In this document: piece after piece, positions 12,415 through 33,179 of the stretch
Layout: every line of letters begins with the position of its first letter
Numbering within the stretch: position 1 is the first letter of the stretch
Assembly (NCBI GenBank): GCA_037013685.1
Contig: CM072891.1
Span: 9,152,501 to 9,216,500 of the forward strand
Direction of reading: 5' to 3'
Source: Acridotheres tristis
Lineage: Eukaryota; Chordata; Aves; Passeriformes; Sturnidae
DNA length: 64,000 nt
Made by a program: the position numbers and the translations under genes
The notes under the pieces: generated by a model
The model's input: only the letters and a program-made list of their open reading frames with translations
Told to the model about the DNA's origin: nothing
The model's database searches: none

Positions 12415-14444
12415 AAAGGCTCTAGACCTTGATTTTTGTGTTCTATTTTAACTATTAATTTTGGCTTCACTGAAATTGATGGCAATATGATTTTAACCAC
12501 TCTTAACAAGACAGTTGTTTCACTTTTACACTTTGTCCAAGCTCACACATGATTTTGGGAGCTAATGACTTTTTATTCACAACCTTCTTTCCCCCCCCTT
12601 TTTGTTCTAAAAGGATCGAATGGGAATTTTTTTATCTCACCATGTGGTTAAGAAATATTTTTGCTTTCTCAAATTTGCCTGAAGTTGGTCAGAGGACACC
12701 TTGAGGATCTGTTCAGTGAAGTAAGGTTCCCCTGAATGACATTCCCTGTTTGGGTAGGTAGGAGGGATTTGTTGTCCATGACCAACCATTTTCCAGCTCA
12801 AACACGTAATCCATTTCATCTCTGCCCCGTCTCTGACTGACTTTAAAGCTATCACATCAATGTTCATTTAGTCTTGTTTATAAGTGGTAGCAGCCCTTAA
12901 TATCTATTCTGTAACAACTATTCCACAATGGCCTGCTTGCATAGGCAGTTTTATTTCACGTGGGGTGACTTTAGTTTGGTATGAGGTGAATCAAAAAAAA
13001 GCATTTTTAGAGTAGAAAAGGTATCCACAAGCCAAGTCAGTGCAGAAGAGCTACTGCACTTTAAATTCACACCTAAGTTTATTTTACAATAGCTTCACTT
13101 AACAAGTACTTAACAAAACAGACAAGGGGGGATGAGTGTGTGTGTGTGCATGACTATAAAGGTTTAACAGCAAACTACAGATGACTGCTGCAGCTATCTC
13201 CAGGATAACCTTTTTTTTTGTAGAGGAAACACAGCCACTCTGTGCCAGACAAGAGAAAATGGGGTTGTACAGAGATTTTGAAATAGTATTTTATGTGTTT
13301 GGGTTAAGGGTCCTAGAGTTTTTTCCATACTTTTATCAAACACCAGGAGTTGTATTGTCATTATATTATATAATACAGGTGTAAAAATTCAAGTACATGT
13401 CCAACATACAATATATCTTTTGTCTTTCCCACTTTTCTTTCAATTATTACTAGTCATGAGATACACAACTTCTAAATGAACAGGAAGCTCTCCAGTAATA
13501 CATTTCATAATATTTTCCTATTTGCTCATGTGGTGACCTGTGACATTGTTTTCTGGAAGAATTATTTTTGTAATTGTGCTGCTCTTTTCTTGCACAAGTA
13601 GGAGGCAAGTCAGTGCTCATTCTTTTGAACGCAGGCCTCCTACTCACAAGATGCACCCATTTGAAACTCCAAAGATGATTTCAACCCTGATGACTTGCTT
13701 TCAGTGCACTAAACCTGCAATCAGAGCACCTGTCAGGAGATCAGATGATACAAGTTGGGGAAAAATGTGTATGGAAGTATAAATCCCCTTATTAACATGC
13801 CTAATTTTATCCCCTCTAGACCATTCCAGTTCCAATGATGTTATTTCAACTAATGTGACATGTGAAGTTTTGTATATTATGGTGGAACAAATATAAATCA
13901 TTCACTTAAACCTGTATTACAGTGCTATGGGTCAAGCTACAACAGAAAGGCTTTGCCTGCCTGTGAGAGGCAGAGTACAAAGTCATCAGAATCATTAGTC
14001 TGGAAGAGTTTTTCCAGGCTGAAGCAGTCACTTCAGGATCCACAGTAATTGCCACCAACGCAGTGGCCACTTCACAGACCTGTTTGTCCTCACAGCACAG
14101 TGAATCACTACAACATAGGGCGAGTACCCAGAGTAATCATGCCAGGCAGCACCAGGACCTGAGCCTCATCCCAGGAGAGCTCTGGGTTTTGCTACAACCT
14201 CTTTTTTTAAGGTAAGAAACATCTTTGTCTGTATCCAAGCACAGAAATAGCACATATATAGTAAATACATTATATTGCATACAACAGCAACTTTAGTGGA
14301 ATTTTAGGAATAGCTATCAAACTCTACATCGCAGCAATGAACAAAATCTCATCCACTGGAACACGTGAGGAGCAAACATTTCCCAGTGTTACACAAAGAA
14401 ACCATGCCCTCATGAACTCTAAATGCTTTCTCCCAGTACCTCAG

Positions 14445-15188
14445 GTTAATAAGGCCAAGTGCCGAATCCTGCACTTGGATTGCAACAACTCCATGCAGCA
14501 CTACAGGTCTGGGGAAGAGCGACTGGAAATCTGTGTGGAGGAAAAGGACCTGAGGATGCTGATTGACGGCAGAAGGAACACCAGCCAGTGTGTGCCAGGT
14601 GGCCAGGGAGGCCAAAGGCATGCTGGCCTGTATCAGCAACAGTGTGGCCAGCAGCACCGCGGCCGTGATTGACCCCCTGCACTCAGCACTGGCAAGGCTG
14701 CCCTTGAGTCCTGTGCCCAGTTTCGGGCCCATCACCACAAAAAAGACATTGAGGTACTAGAGCAAATGCAGAGGAGGGCAATGGAGGTGGGGAAGAGTCT
14801 GGAGTACAGGTGTGATGAGTACCTGAGGGAGCTGGGGGAGTTTATACTGAGGAAAAGACTTGTGTGGGGAGCGGTGTAGCCAGGTGAGGATTGGTCTCTT
14901 CTCCCGAGCAGCCAGCCACAGGACAAGAGGAGATGGCCTCAAGCTATGCCAGAGGAGGTTCAGGTTGGACATTATTTAGAATTTCCTCATTGAATGGTTT
15001 ATGAAGCATTAACCGGAATCTGACTGCCTGGGGAAAGGGTGGACTTGCCGCTCCCTGGAAGTGTTCAAGGAACCGTATGTGGCACTTAGTGTCATGTCTA
15101 GTTGCCAATGTAATCCTTAGTGAAGGACTCGTCTCAGTGCTGTTGGAGGCCTTTTCCCACCCTCACCGAGTCTGTGCGATTCAGAGCT
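14445..15188 (+). mobile_element. CR1 LINE 3' fragment beside the PTGR2 promoter
   Basis: A long CR1 remnant in sense orientation. Translated pieces read KCRILHLDCNNSMQHY followed by a decayed ...EERLEI...KDLRML stretch, the usual end of CR1 ORF2. Further on come the ACAGGACAAGAGGAGATGGC block at 14920, CTCCCTGGAAGTGTTCAAGG near 15050, and a degenerate terminus (GAGTCTGTGCGATTC) near 15180. Indels break the frame. The element stops within about 100 bases of the CpG-rich first exon of PTGR2. Confidence 0.88.
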
Positions 15189-15189
15189 A

Positions 15190-15720
15190 TCCCACCAGAG
15201 CCCCCACACGGCCGCGGCCGGGCTCTGCCATCGCCGCTTTAAGGCTGGGCCCGCCCAGCGTTTCCATGTTTAAGCTGCGCGCGCGTGCGCGCGGGCCCGG
15301 GCGGTGTCGGGGGCGCTCGGGCGGCTCAAGGTGAGCGGGAGCCGCGGGCTCTGAGGGGACGCGGCCGTGCCGGGGGCGAGCCCCGCTTCGGCCCGGGGGG
15401 AGGCTTGGGAAAACTCCTACTCCCCTTCCCAGGAGTCGTATCCTCAGGGATTAGCACCCCCTCGCTGCAGCGCAGGCGGGGGCACAGGTGCGGGAAGAGC
15501 TGGAATCGAGCCTTACTGAGCCCCGTGATCAGAGCGCGTCCCGGGGCGGTGGAGGCGTTCCGGAGGAGCCGAGCCGAGCCCACCGCAGCCCTGGAGCAGC
15601 CTGTGGGATTGAGCCCCCCGCGCTGCTTCTGCCCCTCTCGGGTTCTCTCTCCTGGGCTGCTCGCTCTGCGCCTTCCGCAACCGGGAATGACCCGTCTGCA
15701 AGGCTGTCCCACCTTTGGCA
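15190..15720 (+). promoter_or_regulatory. PTGR2: PTGR2 CpG-island promoter
   Basis: A sharp rise in GC and CpG begins at about 15190 and fades near 15720. It holds an Sp1-like GGGCCCGCCC at 15248-15257, an alternating GC tract at 15276-15293, and no clear TATA box, as is usual for a housekeeping CpG promoter. The only good + strand splice donor (AAG then GTGAGC, at 15330/15331) lies inside it. It is the nearest CpG promoter upstream of the PTGR2 coding exons, so assignment to that gene is a strong inference. Confidence 0.7.
15260..15330 (+). other. PTGR2: PTGR2 non-coding exon 1 (5' end approximate)
   Basis: A strong donor (CTCAAG then GTGAGC) ends this exon at 15330. It would join the acceptor at 20121-20122, whose exon opens with 32 bases of 5' UTR before the ATG. 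The transcription start is not visible and is placed roughly. Further untranslated exons in the 4.8-kb intron cannot be excluded. Confidence 0.5.
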
Positions 15721-18700
15721 GCACTGCTTTCTAACTTCCCGGGTCTTTGGGCATACCTGGGAACCTGGATAGTCTCTCTGAGGTGGCTCTCACCTGGGAG
15801 GCTGCAAACTGCATTATAGGCCTCTCAAAAAACGCACCGGGTGATGCTCCTGCTTTCCTGGGAAGATACAGTGCAAATACGTGTAAAAAAAAAAAAAGTT
15901 CAAGATGTTGTGCCTAAAAGCTTTTAGATATTTTTTTTGGCACCTAAATCTGAAAAAGTAAAATTTATACATAGATAGAATACAAATGTGTAGATATGAA
16001 TGTGTATACTTACCGGAACTTTTGCTCTGTAGGTCAGTGAAATCTGAGAAAAAGCTGAAAGATATTAGGCTTCTTGGGAATATAAAAAATGATGGCTGGA
16101 TCAAGATCTTGCTACTATTGACTTTCATCTGCATCTTCCTTGGAGGAAAGATTGGAGCTTGCCCTCAACTCTTATAATGTGTTGGAAAATCCACATGAAG
16201 AAAACACTACGGGAGAGACTTCTCATCAGAGAATTCAGTGATGTGGCATGGAACATTAGGAAATCTAAATTTATTGGTTCAGTTCATGAAAGTACTTAGC
16301 TTCTTATGGCATGCATTCTTCTCTGTTCATGACAGTATTGATTCTGGCTTGCCATTAATTAACATTCGTCAAATGTAGAGCTCCTTAGTGGAGCTGGTGG
16401 AAACTTTGGTGCTTAATCCATTACATTTGCTTTTCCATTTCCACTTACCTCCCCTTGCCAGTTACAGTTGTCTCTTCTTTTTTTTCACCCGTCGTTCCCA
16501 TCTCAGTTTGCTTTTTCAGTTTTCTCGCCCCATTCTGTTTTGCTCTTCTCTGCTTTACTGGCCATTACATTGCTATTCTTGCCATGTTTCTCTGTTCTTA
16601 CTGATTCCTAGTTCTTCCCATCTTTCCTTCCTGTATGTTCCTCATTCAGAGTCATTCTTGAAATTTCTTTCCTTGGGTTTCCTTTAAGGATCGTTGCTCC
16701 AGCCATTTTGACATCACAGTTTCAGAAGACTTCCAATCTTATTTTCTGTTTAGATTGCCTACCTTCTTCCTCCTTGCTGCCTGGGCCTGATACAGGACTA
16801 CCTGTTTTTCCTTTTGCTTTTGAACTGGACTGTATCTGGCATGGGCTTTAATGACTTGGAAGCAGGTGACTCATTTTGGCAAGAGTATAAACAACTGAAA
16901 ATTCTGCCTTATGGGCAGTTTCAGAAACAAAAAGTTCTGGGAACCAAGCCCAGGGCAAAACAAACAAACTGGAGCATTTTAGCACTGGGGATTTTATTTA
17001 ACTTTTTAAAAGGAGTTGTCGCATGTCTTTGAAGCAGTGGGGAAAGAAAGGCAAGGAGAGCCAGAGATAAGAGTAAAACTGGGCTAAAACATACTTGAGA
17101 CTCCCCTGAAGATGCTGCTGTTGTGCTGCTTAATGCTCCTGATATACTCATGGGGTGGATCAGGTGATTGGCACAGCATGAGGATTTTAAAACTTCGAAT
17201 TTTTACTCTATTTGATTTAAAGAGTAAAACCAACTCAGATTGGTTTTGCTTGGAAAAGCTAGAAAATAATAACTGTGTTATCTTCTAAAAAAATAGTCAA
17301 AAACGTCCTGCACACTGGCACTATGCGTGTATTGAAAAGAATTGCATGTATGCTACAAATCCCCTTTATTTCACTTTAAAGAAAATCTGTTCTCTTTTTC
17401 CAAAAACTTTCCTCGCTGTACAGTGCTAAAAAATGGTGCCTCTACTTATTTTCTTTAGTCACCTCTGTATTGTTTGTAATGTGAGGAAAGTTTGATTCTT
17501 ACTGTGTTATGGTGTTACTGGGACTGTTTGCTTGTATAATAGTGTTGCTGACTTCCACTGTAGGTGCAGTCCTATTTAGAAGGAAATGTCCATCTGCAGT
17601 GTTGTATTTGCTGTGGCAGCTGTCATGGAATCAGTGACAATTCAGTTGCCAGTTTCACTTTTTTTCCACCCACTCACAGTATTTGGAAGATCTTCAAATT
17701 GAATCAGTACATAGGCTTCTCAAACAAAAGCTGTGAAAACAAACTGGGAAATAAACAGTGGCTTTTTTCCTTCAGAATGTCAGGCATTCAAAGAAGTAGT
17801 CTAAACTTACATTGGATAATATTTCTACTCACATCTTTCCATGCTGCTTTGTCTTTGTATTGCTTTGTCTTCCTTTTAGTACGTTAATATCTTTGATTTT
17901 TTCCCTTTATATAACTGGTTTTTTTTTTCTCTGTATAATCATAGAAAGCAGATATTTCAGGAGTATGTTAGTCACAATAAAAATTATCTTCATCCTCTCT
18001 TATACAGATTGGGGTTTTGTGTTTGCATAATACACATATTTAGTCTCAGGCTATCAAAAACAGAGTCAGCAGTTTTAGCAATGGCCTGCTCTGTAAGGCA
18101 TGAGCTGTACAGCAACTCTGCCTGCTCTGTGTGGTTTATGAACAGAGGCTTAAACCCTCAGCCATAGGTATGGAGAGTACATCTTGAGGAGTGATATGCC
18201 CAGATTTCATGTGAGCTCTCAGGTGCTGTTGGTTTATGTTCACTACATTTTTAACTCGTTATTTCTGCGCAGAGCAGTTTGATTAGTGGTTATAAACCAC
18301 AGCTGAGTTGTAAATGTGGGCAAATAATTTACTAGAGTAGGCTTGTCCTTTTGAACTACGCTGGATACATCTGATGGTTTATAAAATACTCGTTGTATTA
18401 GCAGAAATTCTCAGATGCTAAACCAATTCCTCTGAGGATAGCAATTGTACTGCTTGAATGTAATTTTGTTGGGCAGATGCTATCAGGAAGAATTTGGAGT
18501 TTTGTTCTGAAAAATATTCTGTTAAACAAATCCAGAGTGATGTGCCCATGATCACACAGGAAGTCTATAGCTGAGTACAGTGCTCAACCTAACATCTGCC
18601 AGTTTATCCTTCGCCATCCATCCTCTTAGGGTTTTACATTATTTATTTTCTAGAGATTGTATCAGCTATGTGGATAAAAAGATGGATTTTTATTTCACTT

Positions 18701-20122
18701 TTGAATTGTTAAATCCTAAATTTCCAGTGCTTGTTTTTGTTTATGAACAGTAAGTAGTAATTTCATCCAAGTGTTGATTTTTTTCCTTTTATTGTAGACT
18801 GTTGTTCTACGTTGTGTTGTCCAAAGAACTCTGCAGGTCATGTATTTTTCCATTATGTGTTGCTGTAAAGACACATTTGACATTCATTCCTTGTAGCTTA
18901 TATTGTAGCATCCTTATGTGTTGAAATACTGGAAAGAAATTTTTTATAACTTTTCCCAAATAAGAAGGTTTTCAAGTGCAAACACAATAAAATAAACCTT
19001 GATCTGTTTCTTTAACAAGATACTTGTGTTTTGAGTCAGCTGTATGTTTTAGAGGGGAGGGATGGCCAGGGATGTGCACCTTTTCTCCTAATAAATTTTA
19101 AATTTTTTTCAGCATTCCAGACTATATAGTTCTTGATGGTTTGTGAGTGCTGTTATGTAAGCACTGTAGCAGTACACACAGAAGGTTCTGTATTTTGCAA
19201 TGTTCAAAGAATAAAGATGTTGGATAAGTGGTGATGATGTACTCTTTCTAGGTTCATCTTTTAGATTTGCTCCAGTTTGCTGTTCATGTCAGCAAACTAA
19301 ACATTATGACAAAGATGTCAGCTATCATGTTTCATTCCTTAATATCCTTTGTACATGTGGAGGTTGGTTATTTACGGCTGTTGGCTGAGAATAGTAGTCA
19401 CATTTTTATTTTGTATTAGATCTGAAAGCATGTGAGAGCATGCTTTTTCTCCTGTTAAATCAGGGTAATTTTCTCAAAAATTCTCAAAATGAGACTTTGT
19501 CTCACAGGTGCAAAATACAGATTTGCAATCCTCTTTAAAGTGTTGAAATTCAATGAGAATTTTTTCTGTAGAACAGATTGAGTGATGATCTCATTTTTTT
19601 TCATCTCTCGGCACTGCTAATACAAAGAACTGCTTTTTCTTACAAAACATTACACAACAATATCTTCTTATCATGTATCTACAGACTGCTATTCTGGTGT
19701 GCCTGCCTGCCTTTTATTGAGTGGCACCTGACTTGGTGTGCAAAGCTGCCTCTGTGTCTGTTAGGTGGGAACGGGGTGCTCTCAGTCAGCACAGGAAAGC
19801 AAACCAGGCACCTCTTCCTCTGCCTCATAGGACTGGTGATGGTCTTACAAGGGGCATGGGACATTACAGTTTTCCTTCTTTCCAGTAGGTGCTACTGTGA
19901 CATTGTATAAAATCGGGGCTTTAATAAGATAAACAGGGAAACTCCTTATTCATGTGTTTATTTTATGCTTGAGGTTGGTCTATATGATATCTTCCTTGGG
20001 CATGGATGCTGAAGTTGGGGACGTCTGTATTTCATCCCATTTCCAAATTACTGGATACTTTGTCTCATATTCTTATTTCAAGAAAATTTATGTTTCAGGC
20101 CTTCTAACATTTTCTTTTGTAG
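15331..20122 (+). other. PTGR2: PTGR2 intron 1
   Basis: A 4.8-kb intron with no coding content that I can support. It contains the tail of the CpG island, a pyrimidine-rich stretch at about 16430-16690 that produces a spurious open frame, and a MIR-like fragment near 18530. Confidence 0.55.
18530..18620 (+). repeat. Possible MIR-type SINE fragment
   Basis: The phrase GATGTGCCCATGATCACACA followed by GGAAGTC and an AGCTGAGTACAG-like block resembles the MIR core (TGCCCAAGGTCACACAG...). It lies in PTGR2 intron 1. Ends are approximate and the call is by eye. Confidence 0.42.
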
Positions 20123-20154
20123 AAATCCAGTGTGAAATTGCTGCAAAAGCAGAG

Positions 20155-28731
<8,577 letters not shown>

Positions 28732-28864
28732 AATCAGTGGTTCAAGAAAAATAATTGCATTCTGTCTCTAACAGTGGGCAAATTTTTACTTCTACTAATT
28801 TCCATTTCTTAAATGAACCATTAGGTTGTTCTGTATGTACTGAAAGCAGAGATTTTGGGATGCT

Positions 28865-28870
28865 AATAAA
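28865..28870 (+). terminator. PTGR2: PTGR2 polyadenylation signal
   Basis: A canonical AATAAA 134 bases after the PTGR2 stop codon. It is the first such hexamer downstream, implying a short 3' UTR; use of later signals is possible. Confidence 0.7.
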
Positions 28871-31800
28871 TTAAATTGAACTGGAAACAGCAATGCAATC
28901 ATTTATACTTGAAATGAGTAATACGTTCTTGACATGATTTTGACAGTTGCCACCTACACTTGCAAATATTTAATGGGTGTGGTTTGAAAGAACATCCTGT
29001 GTTGTCCCAAGCACGGGCTCATCACCTGGTTGGTGTGTGACAGCACTTCACACACCAAGATGAGGAGTTCCTATTTCTTTGTTGTATTCTGTGCAAACTA
29101 GGAAATTAGGGGGCAATCCACAAAAGTGTGGCTCATCATCATCAAAACTTTACACTATTTACACATTTTAGCAAACAAAGTCATCAGCATTTACTGGTTA
29201 CAATTGATATAGCTGTTTTATTAATTAGCACTCAGACCCTTATTTGTCAGTTCTAGCTCTTGCTTCTCATGCTTATTATTCCACGGTGCACTTCTCCCTC
29301 CCATTCCATCTGGGGATTTGGGGATCTGTTTTAACTTGGTGGTCAGGGAGTTGGTGGTTGCCATCTCCCCTGCCAGGATTACTTTTCCCCCAGTTACTGC
29401 TCAGTCCTGCTGACTTCACTCTGGGGCTCTCATCCAGACAGCCATTTAATTTGGGATTCTGTTCCTTTTTCCTTAAAACAAAGGTTTAGCCATGACTACA
29501 ATTGCTTAATCATAACTGCCTAGCTATAGCTACTGATTAACAACAAAAAAGCTGCAAAGTTTGATTCAAATCTTGAGGGAGTAAATATCACAATATTTGC
29601 TGAAGAGCTACTCCAGAGTTAGCTCATCCCTGGCACTGTAAGTTGACACACCTTCCAGGAGTCCTCTAAACAGTTATTTTTCACAACTGGAACAAAATAT
29701 GATAAAATTATAACATTCCCAGCACTATTATTTTGATAGGAATTGCTTAGTAATCCACACAAGTAAGGAGTCTATTAAGAGCTGTGATGTGAGGGGTGAT
29801 TCAGAGTGAGATCATGCTGAGATACTGATTCCTTACCATCATAAAGGCAGCTTGATTGCAGTAGCATTCCGGTAGTTAGGTAAGCTATGGAGGGCAATAC
29901 AGGTTCTAGCAGCATTAGTCAAATGTTAAGAGAAAAAGATAGGGACAGGCAAAGTAAACCTCACCCTGATATTCCCAGTGTTTACTGTTCTCCCAGAAGT
30001 GTTCCTTTACTTGTGAATCCTGGTTCATGTCACCTCTTAAAAATAAAAAGCCAGAGGAAGAAGATTCTTTAAATCAAGTGCCATCAGTTGTAAAAAATAC
30101 TGATTTTTTTCATCTTGTCCTGATTTTTTAATATTTATAATAGCATGGCTCTTCAGTTATCATATATTTTCTACTGTGAGAGGCGTTGTTTAACAAAGGG
30201 TGACAAATAACTGGTAACAAAAATCCAATATGCTTTGGAAGTCACTTTTCATGGTAATTAATCCACATGCTCAGTCTTTCTCTTCTTTTGGGTTGGTGGG
30301 TTTCCCATGTCAGAATTACTTTTATCCAGTCAGATCCAATTTCAGCACAGTTGCTGAGTTGTCTTTATTAGTTTCTTCTTTATCTTGGGAGTTCTGCTAG
30401 ATGTCCTCGTGCCCTGTAAACTCTGCATTCTTTGTGTCCTCTGTCAGTCATACATTCTCCCCAAGCTTTGCTAACCTCTCAATATTTCTGAGATCCAGCA
30501 TGTCAAGCCCTAAACTTTAAGGAGCCCAGCAAGTATTTTGTCTTTCTAACACCTGGGTATCACTTAGAGCTTGCTTGTTAACTGCTACCTGTTTTATGGG
30601 TTATATCTTCTTTCTGAAAATATATAAGTATTAAATATCAAAGAACATCCTTTCTTATGAAAATTTTTACATATTTCACATTTTGCAACAATAAGGTAGG
30701 ACCCTGTTTCGTAACCCCCTCTTGATTCCCTGTAACTCTCTGGGCAAATGGTTAATTATTTCTGTCTCTTGAGATCAGCATCATAATCAGTCTCTTCCAT
30801 TTGATCTCATTGTTTTGGCTTCCCTTTATTACATTCCATGTTTTTTAGATCAAGCTGTTCTGCTTTTCCCAAAACCAGACCCATACATCTATTTCTTATC
30901 TCCATCAACACAGCTGGTGGTGTCCCTCAAACAGGGTTCAGTACAAAGCATGTGTGCAAAGCCAGTATTTGGCCCAGAGCCAAGATATTTGGTTTATTTC
31001 ATGTTTGCACCAAGATGGGTGCTAGGTAGTAATTCCACAAAGCCAACTTGGAATGCATGCATATTTATACATTTCAGATTTGCCTCTCTCTCTAATACAT
31101 ACTCATTTTCACTCATAATTGACTGGGTTCATTTTTGCTAACTAAGTCTACATGTGCATAACTGCTCATCTTTTGAGTCAGTGGGTTTCTTGGGTCCATG
31201 GTCATGATCTCTCACTGCCAGAATTACTTTTTTTCTAAGGACACCATTTCTGAGCCAAAGCAGTTCATCATCTTGTTTACCTTGTTGATTTAAGATGGGC
31301 CTCTTAGAACCTATTGGCTGGAGTCCTTGTTTCTTTGTTTCTCTACTAATCTCTTTAGGTCATCTTGACTTTCTGGCATAATCCAGCAATTTTTCCATGT
31401 ACACTGAACAGCATCTCGTGTAACTCATACAGCACTGGCACAACTTCTAGGAAACAAGTACAGTCTTTTATACAAAAAGGTGTCAAGGAAAGAATGATAC
31501 AAACACTGCTCAGTAGTCACTCATGCATCATCACTGATGCCTGTGACAAAATTCCTAATGCACATGTACAAATCTTGGTCCAGTTCATTATATTATAATT
31601 TACACAGACACATTTTCCTAGGGGGGGTGTCTCTGAGTATTACAGTAATCTAAGGTAATTCTAAGTTGCATTTTCCTTCTATCAGCTATCAAGTTGCTAT
31701 TTAACCTCATGTTCTGTTACAGTTTCTGCTTGAGCCTCTTTGAAAAATTGGTTAACTAAAGAAGGATTTATAGTATTCTGTTCCTGGGGCCTCTTCACAT

Positions 31801-32175
31801 AGCATTCCTTTCCTGAAGACTCTTCACTGCTCCATTACTCCAGCCCCCATTGTCATGGTTTCAGAACTGACCTACAGCTGCTAGGGGCTTTTTGTCAACT
31901 TGTATGCATTTCTAGCTTCATGTGACATCATGACCACAGTAAGAAAGTTCAGCTACAATCTTTATAAATGAGCATTTGCAAAGGGTAATAAAATGTAAAC
32001 AGTATTGGACAGAAATACCTTTTTTCTTATTTTTGATTAAGCCAATCTTCTGCTTTGTATTTATTAGTCTTGTGCATTCCCATTTCCGTCCTATCTCCCT
32101 TTGTACCTTTAAATATTGCTGTTGTCTGCCCTAAATTTCACCTTCTTCCCTTCAATTTTAATCCCTTTCCTGTAT

Positions 32176-32264
32176 TTTTGGTTGGTTTGTTTGGGTTTTT
32201 GTTTGTTTGGTTTGGTTTTGGTTTGTTTTTGTTGTTTTGGTTTGTTTTTTTGGGTTTTTTTTAG
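32176..32264 (+). repeat. T/G low-complexity tract
   Basis: An almost pure G and T stretch made of GTTTG, GGTTT and TTTTT words. It translates as an F/G/L/V-rich artefact and should not be read as a membrane protein. Confidence 0.85.
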
Positions 32265-33031
32265 TTCATCTTGTTTCTTGTCCTCCTTTTTGGCTTCTTC
32301 ATTGACAATGAGAAAATGTTTAGAGCTAAGATGTGCAGTTAAATGTCAGGATTTCATGCAAAATGTCACCAACACCATGAAAAGACCTTTCCAGCCCAGA
32401 CATAAATGTTTCTTACTGCAGTTTATAGTAGCTATTGTTACAAAAGTGAGGAGTCCTGAGGCACATGCCTTTCAAATAGCTTAATCTCTTCATTCAATAT
32501 TTTATTGCATTGATTGTGGAAGAAGAAAGTGCAGGATTACTTAGTCCTGTTTCTAACGTTGCTCTTCTCTTTTGCTATACTACCTTTTTTTTTTTTACTG
32601 GCTTCTCTTCACAGGGGGAAATGTTTATATAATCCATGAACATACTACCAGGAGAGAAAAGATCACAGACAGATGGCATTATCCCACAATTAGAAATGGT
32701 AGCAGCAGCTGGAATAAGCTTCAAACTGAGAAAATACTTTGTGAGACAACTCAGAAATCTTTAGGAAAAGCACAGAAAGAAGCAGAAATGAGACATGATG
32801 TTTTAGCCACACAAACACAGAATTATAGAATTATAACCAGAAGTATAGATTCAAAATAGCAAGATAAAAACTATTGAAATTTAGTTTTACTATAGTCCTC
32901 TGGTCTGGATAGAGCGATTATCAAGTGCTTATGCACTCTTATTGAGTGCTGTGTGAGCAGCAGACCCTATTCTCTGCATACAGCCAGCAGGAACCAAGAA
33001 ACAAGGCTCCAGTGAGGAGAAGTGAGAAGAA

Positions 33032-33091
33032 GATGACTCCATAAATCCACAAGATGAGTGCAAAGCAGAGGAGGATGGCTCCATAAATCCA
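33032..33091 (+). repeat. Imperfect 42-base tandem pair
   Basis: The phrase GATGACTCCATAAATCCA at 33032-33049 recurs as GATGGCTCCATAAATCCA at 33074-33091 (17 of 18 bases), a 42-base period with partial similarity around both copies. Confidence 0.75.
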
Positions 33092-33179
33092 GTAAACAAG
33101 GAGATAACACAGGACCAACTGCTGGATAAGGCCAAAGAAGAAGTTTGCTTGACTTTTGTGCTAACCTTTAGTCATTAAC

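Larger units (their letters stand above)
131..14440. other. Gene-free stretch upstream of PTGR2
   Basis: About 14 kb of mostly AT-rich DNA in which I see no exon with matching splice sites and no protein I recognise. It holds one old CR1 copy, a possible MIR, short homopolymers (G14 at 12401-12414), TG/AC runs near 4030 and 13137, and a 131-codon open frame at 8354-8749 on the minus strand that I treat as unproven. It could be intergenic DNA or a long intron of an upstream gene. Confidence 0.5.

Noticed and set aside
14195..14220. Donor-like TTTTTTAAGGTAAGAAAC possibly ending an upstream exon
   Set aside because: No matching acceptor, reading frame or similarity; isolated donor-like words are common.
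14337..14760. Open frames with KCRILHLDCNN-type text on both strands
   Set aside because: They are CR1 ORF2 remnants with indels, not a host gene.
16388..16687. 99-codon hydrophobic frame in PTGR2 intron 1
   Set aside because: It is a pyrimidine-rich tract, with no splice signals or similarity.
32055..32484. F/G/V-rich membrane-like frames
   Set aside because: Caused by the G/T low-complexity tract at 32176-32264.
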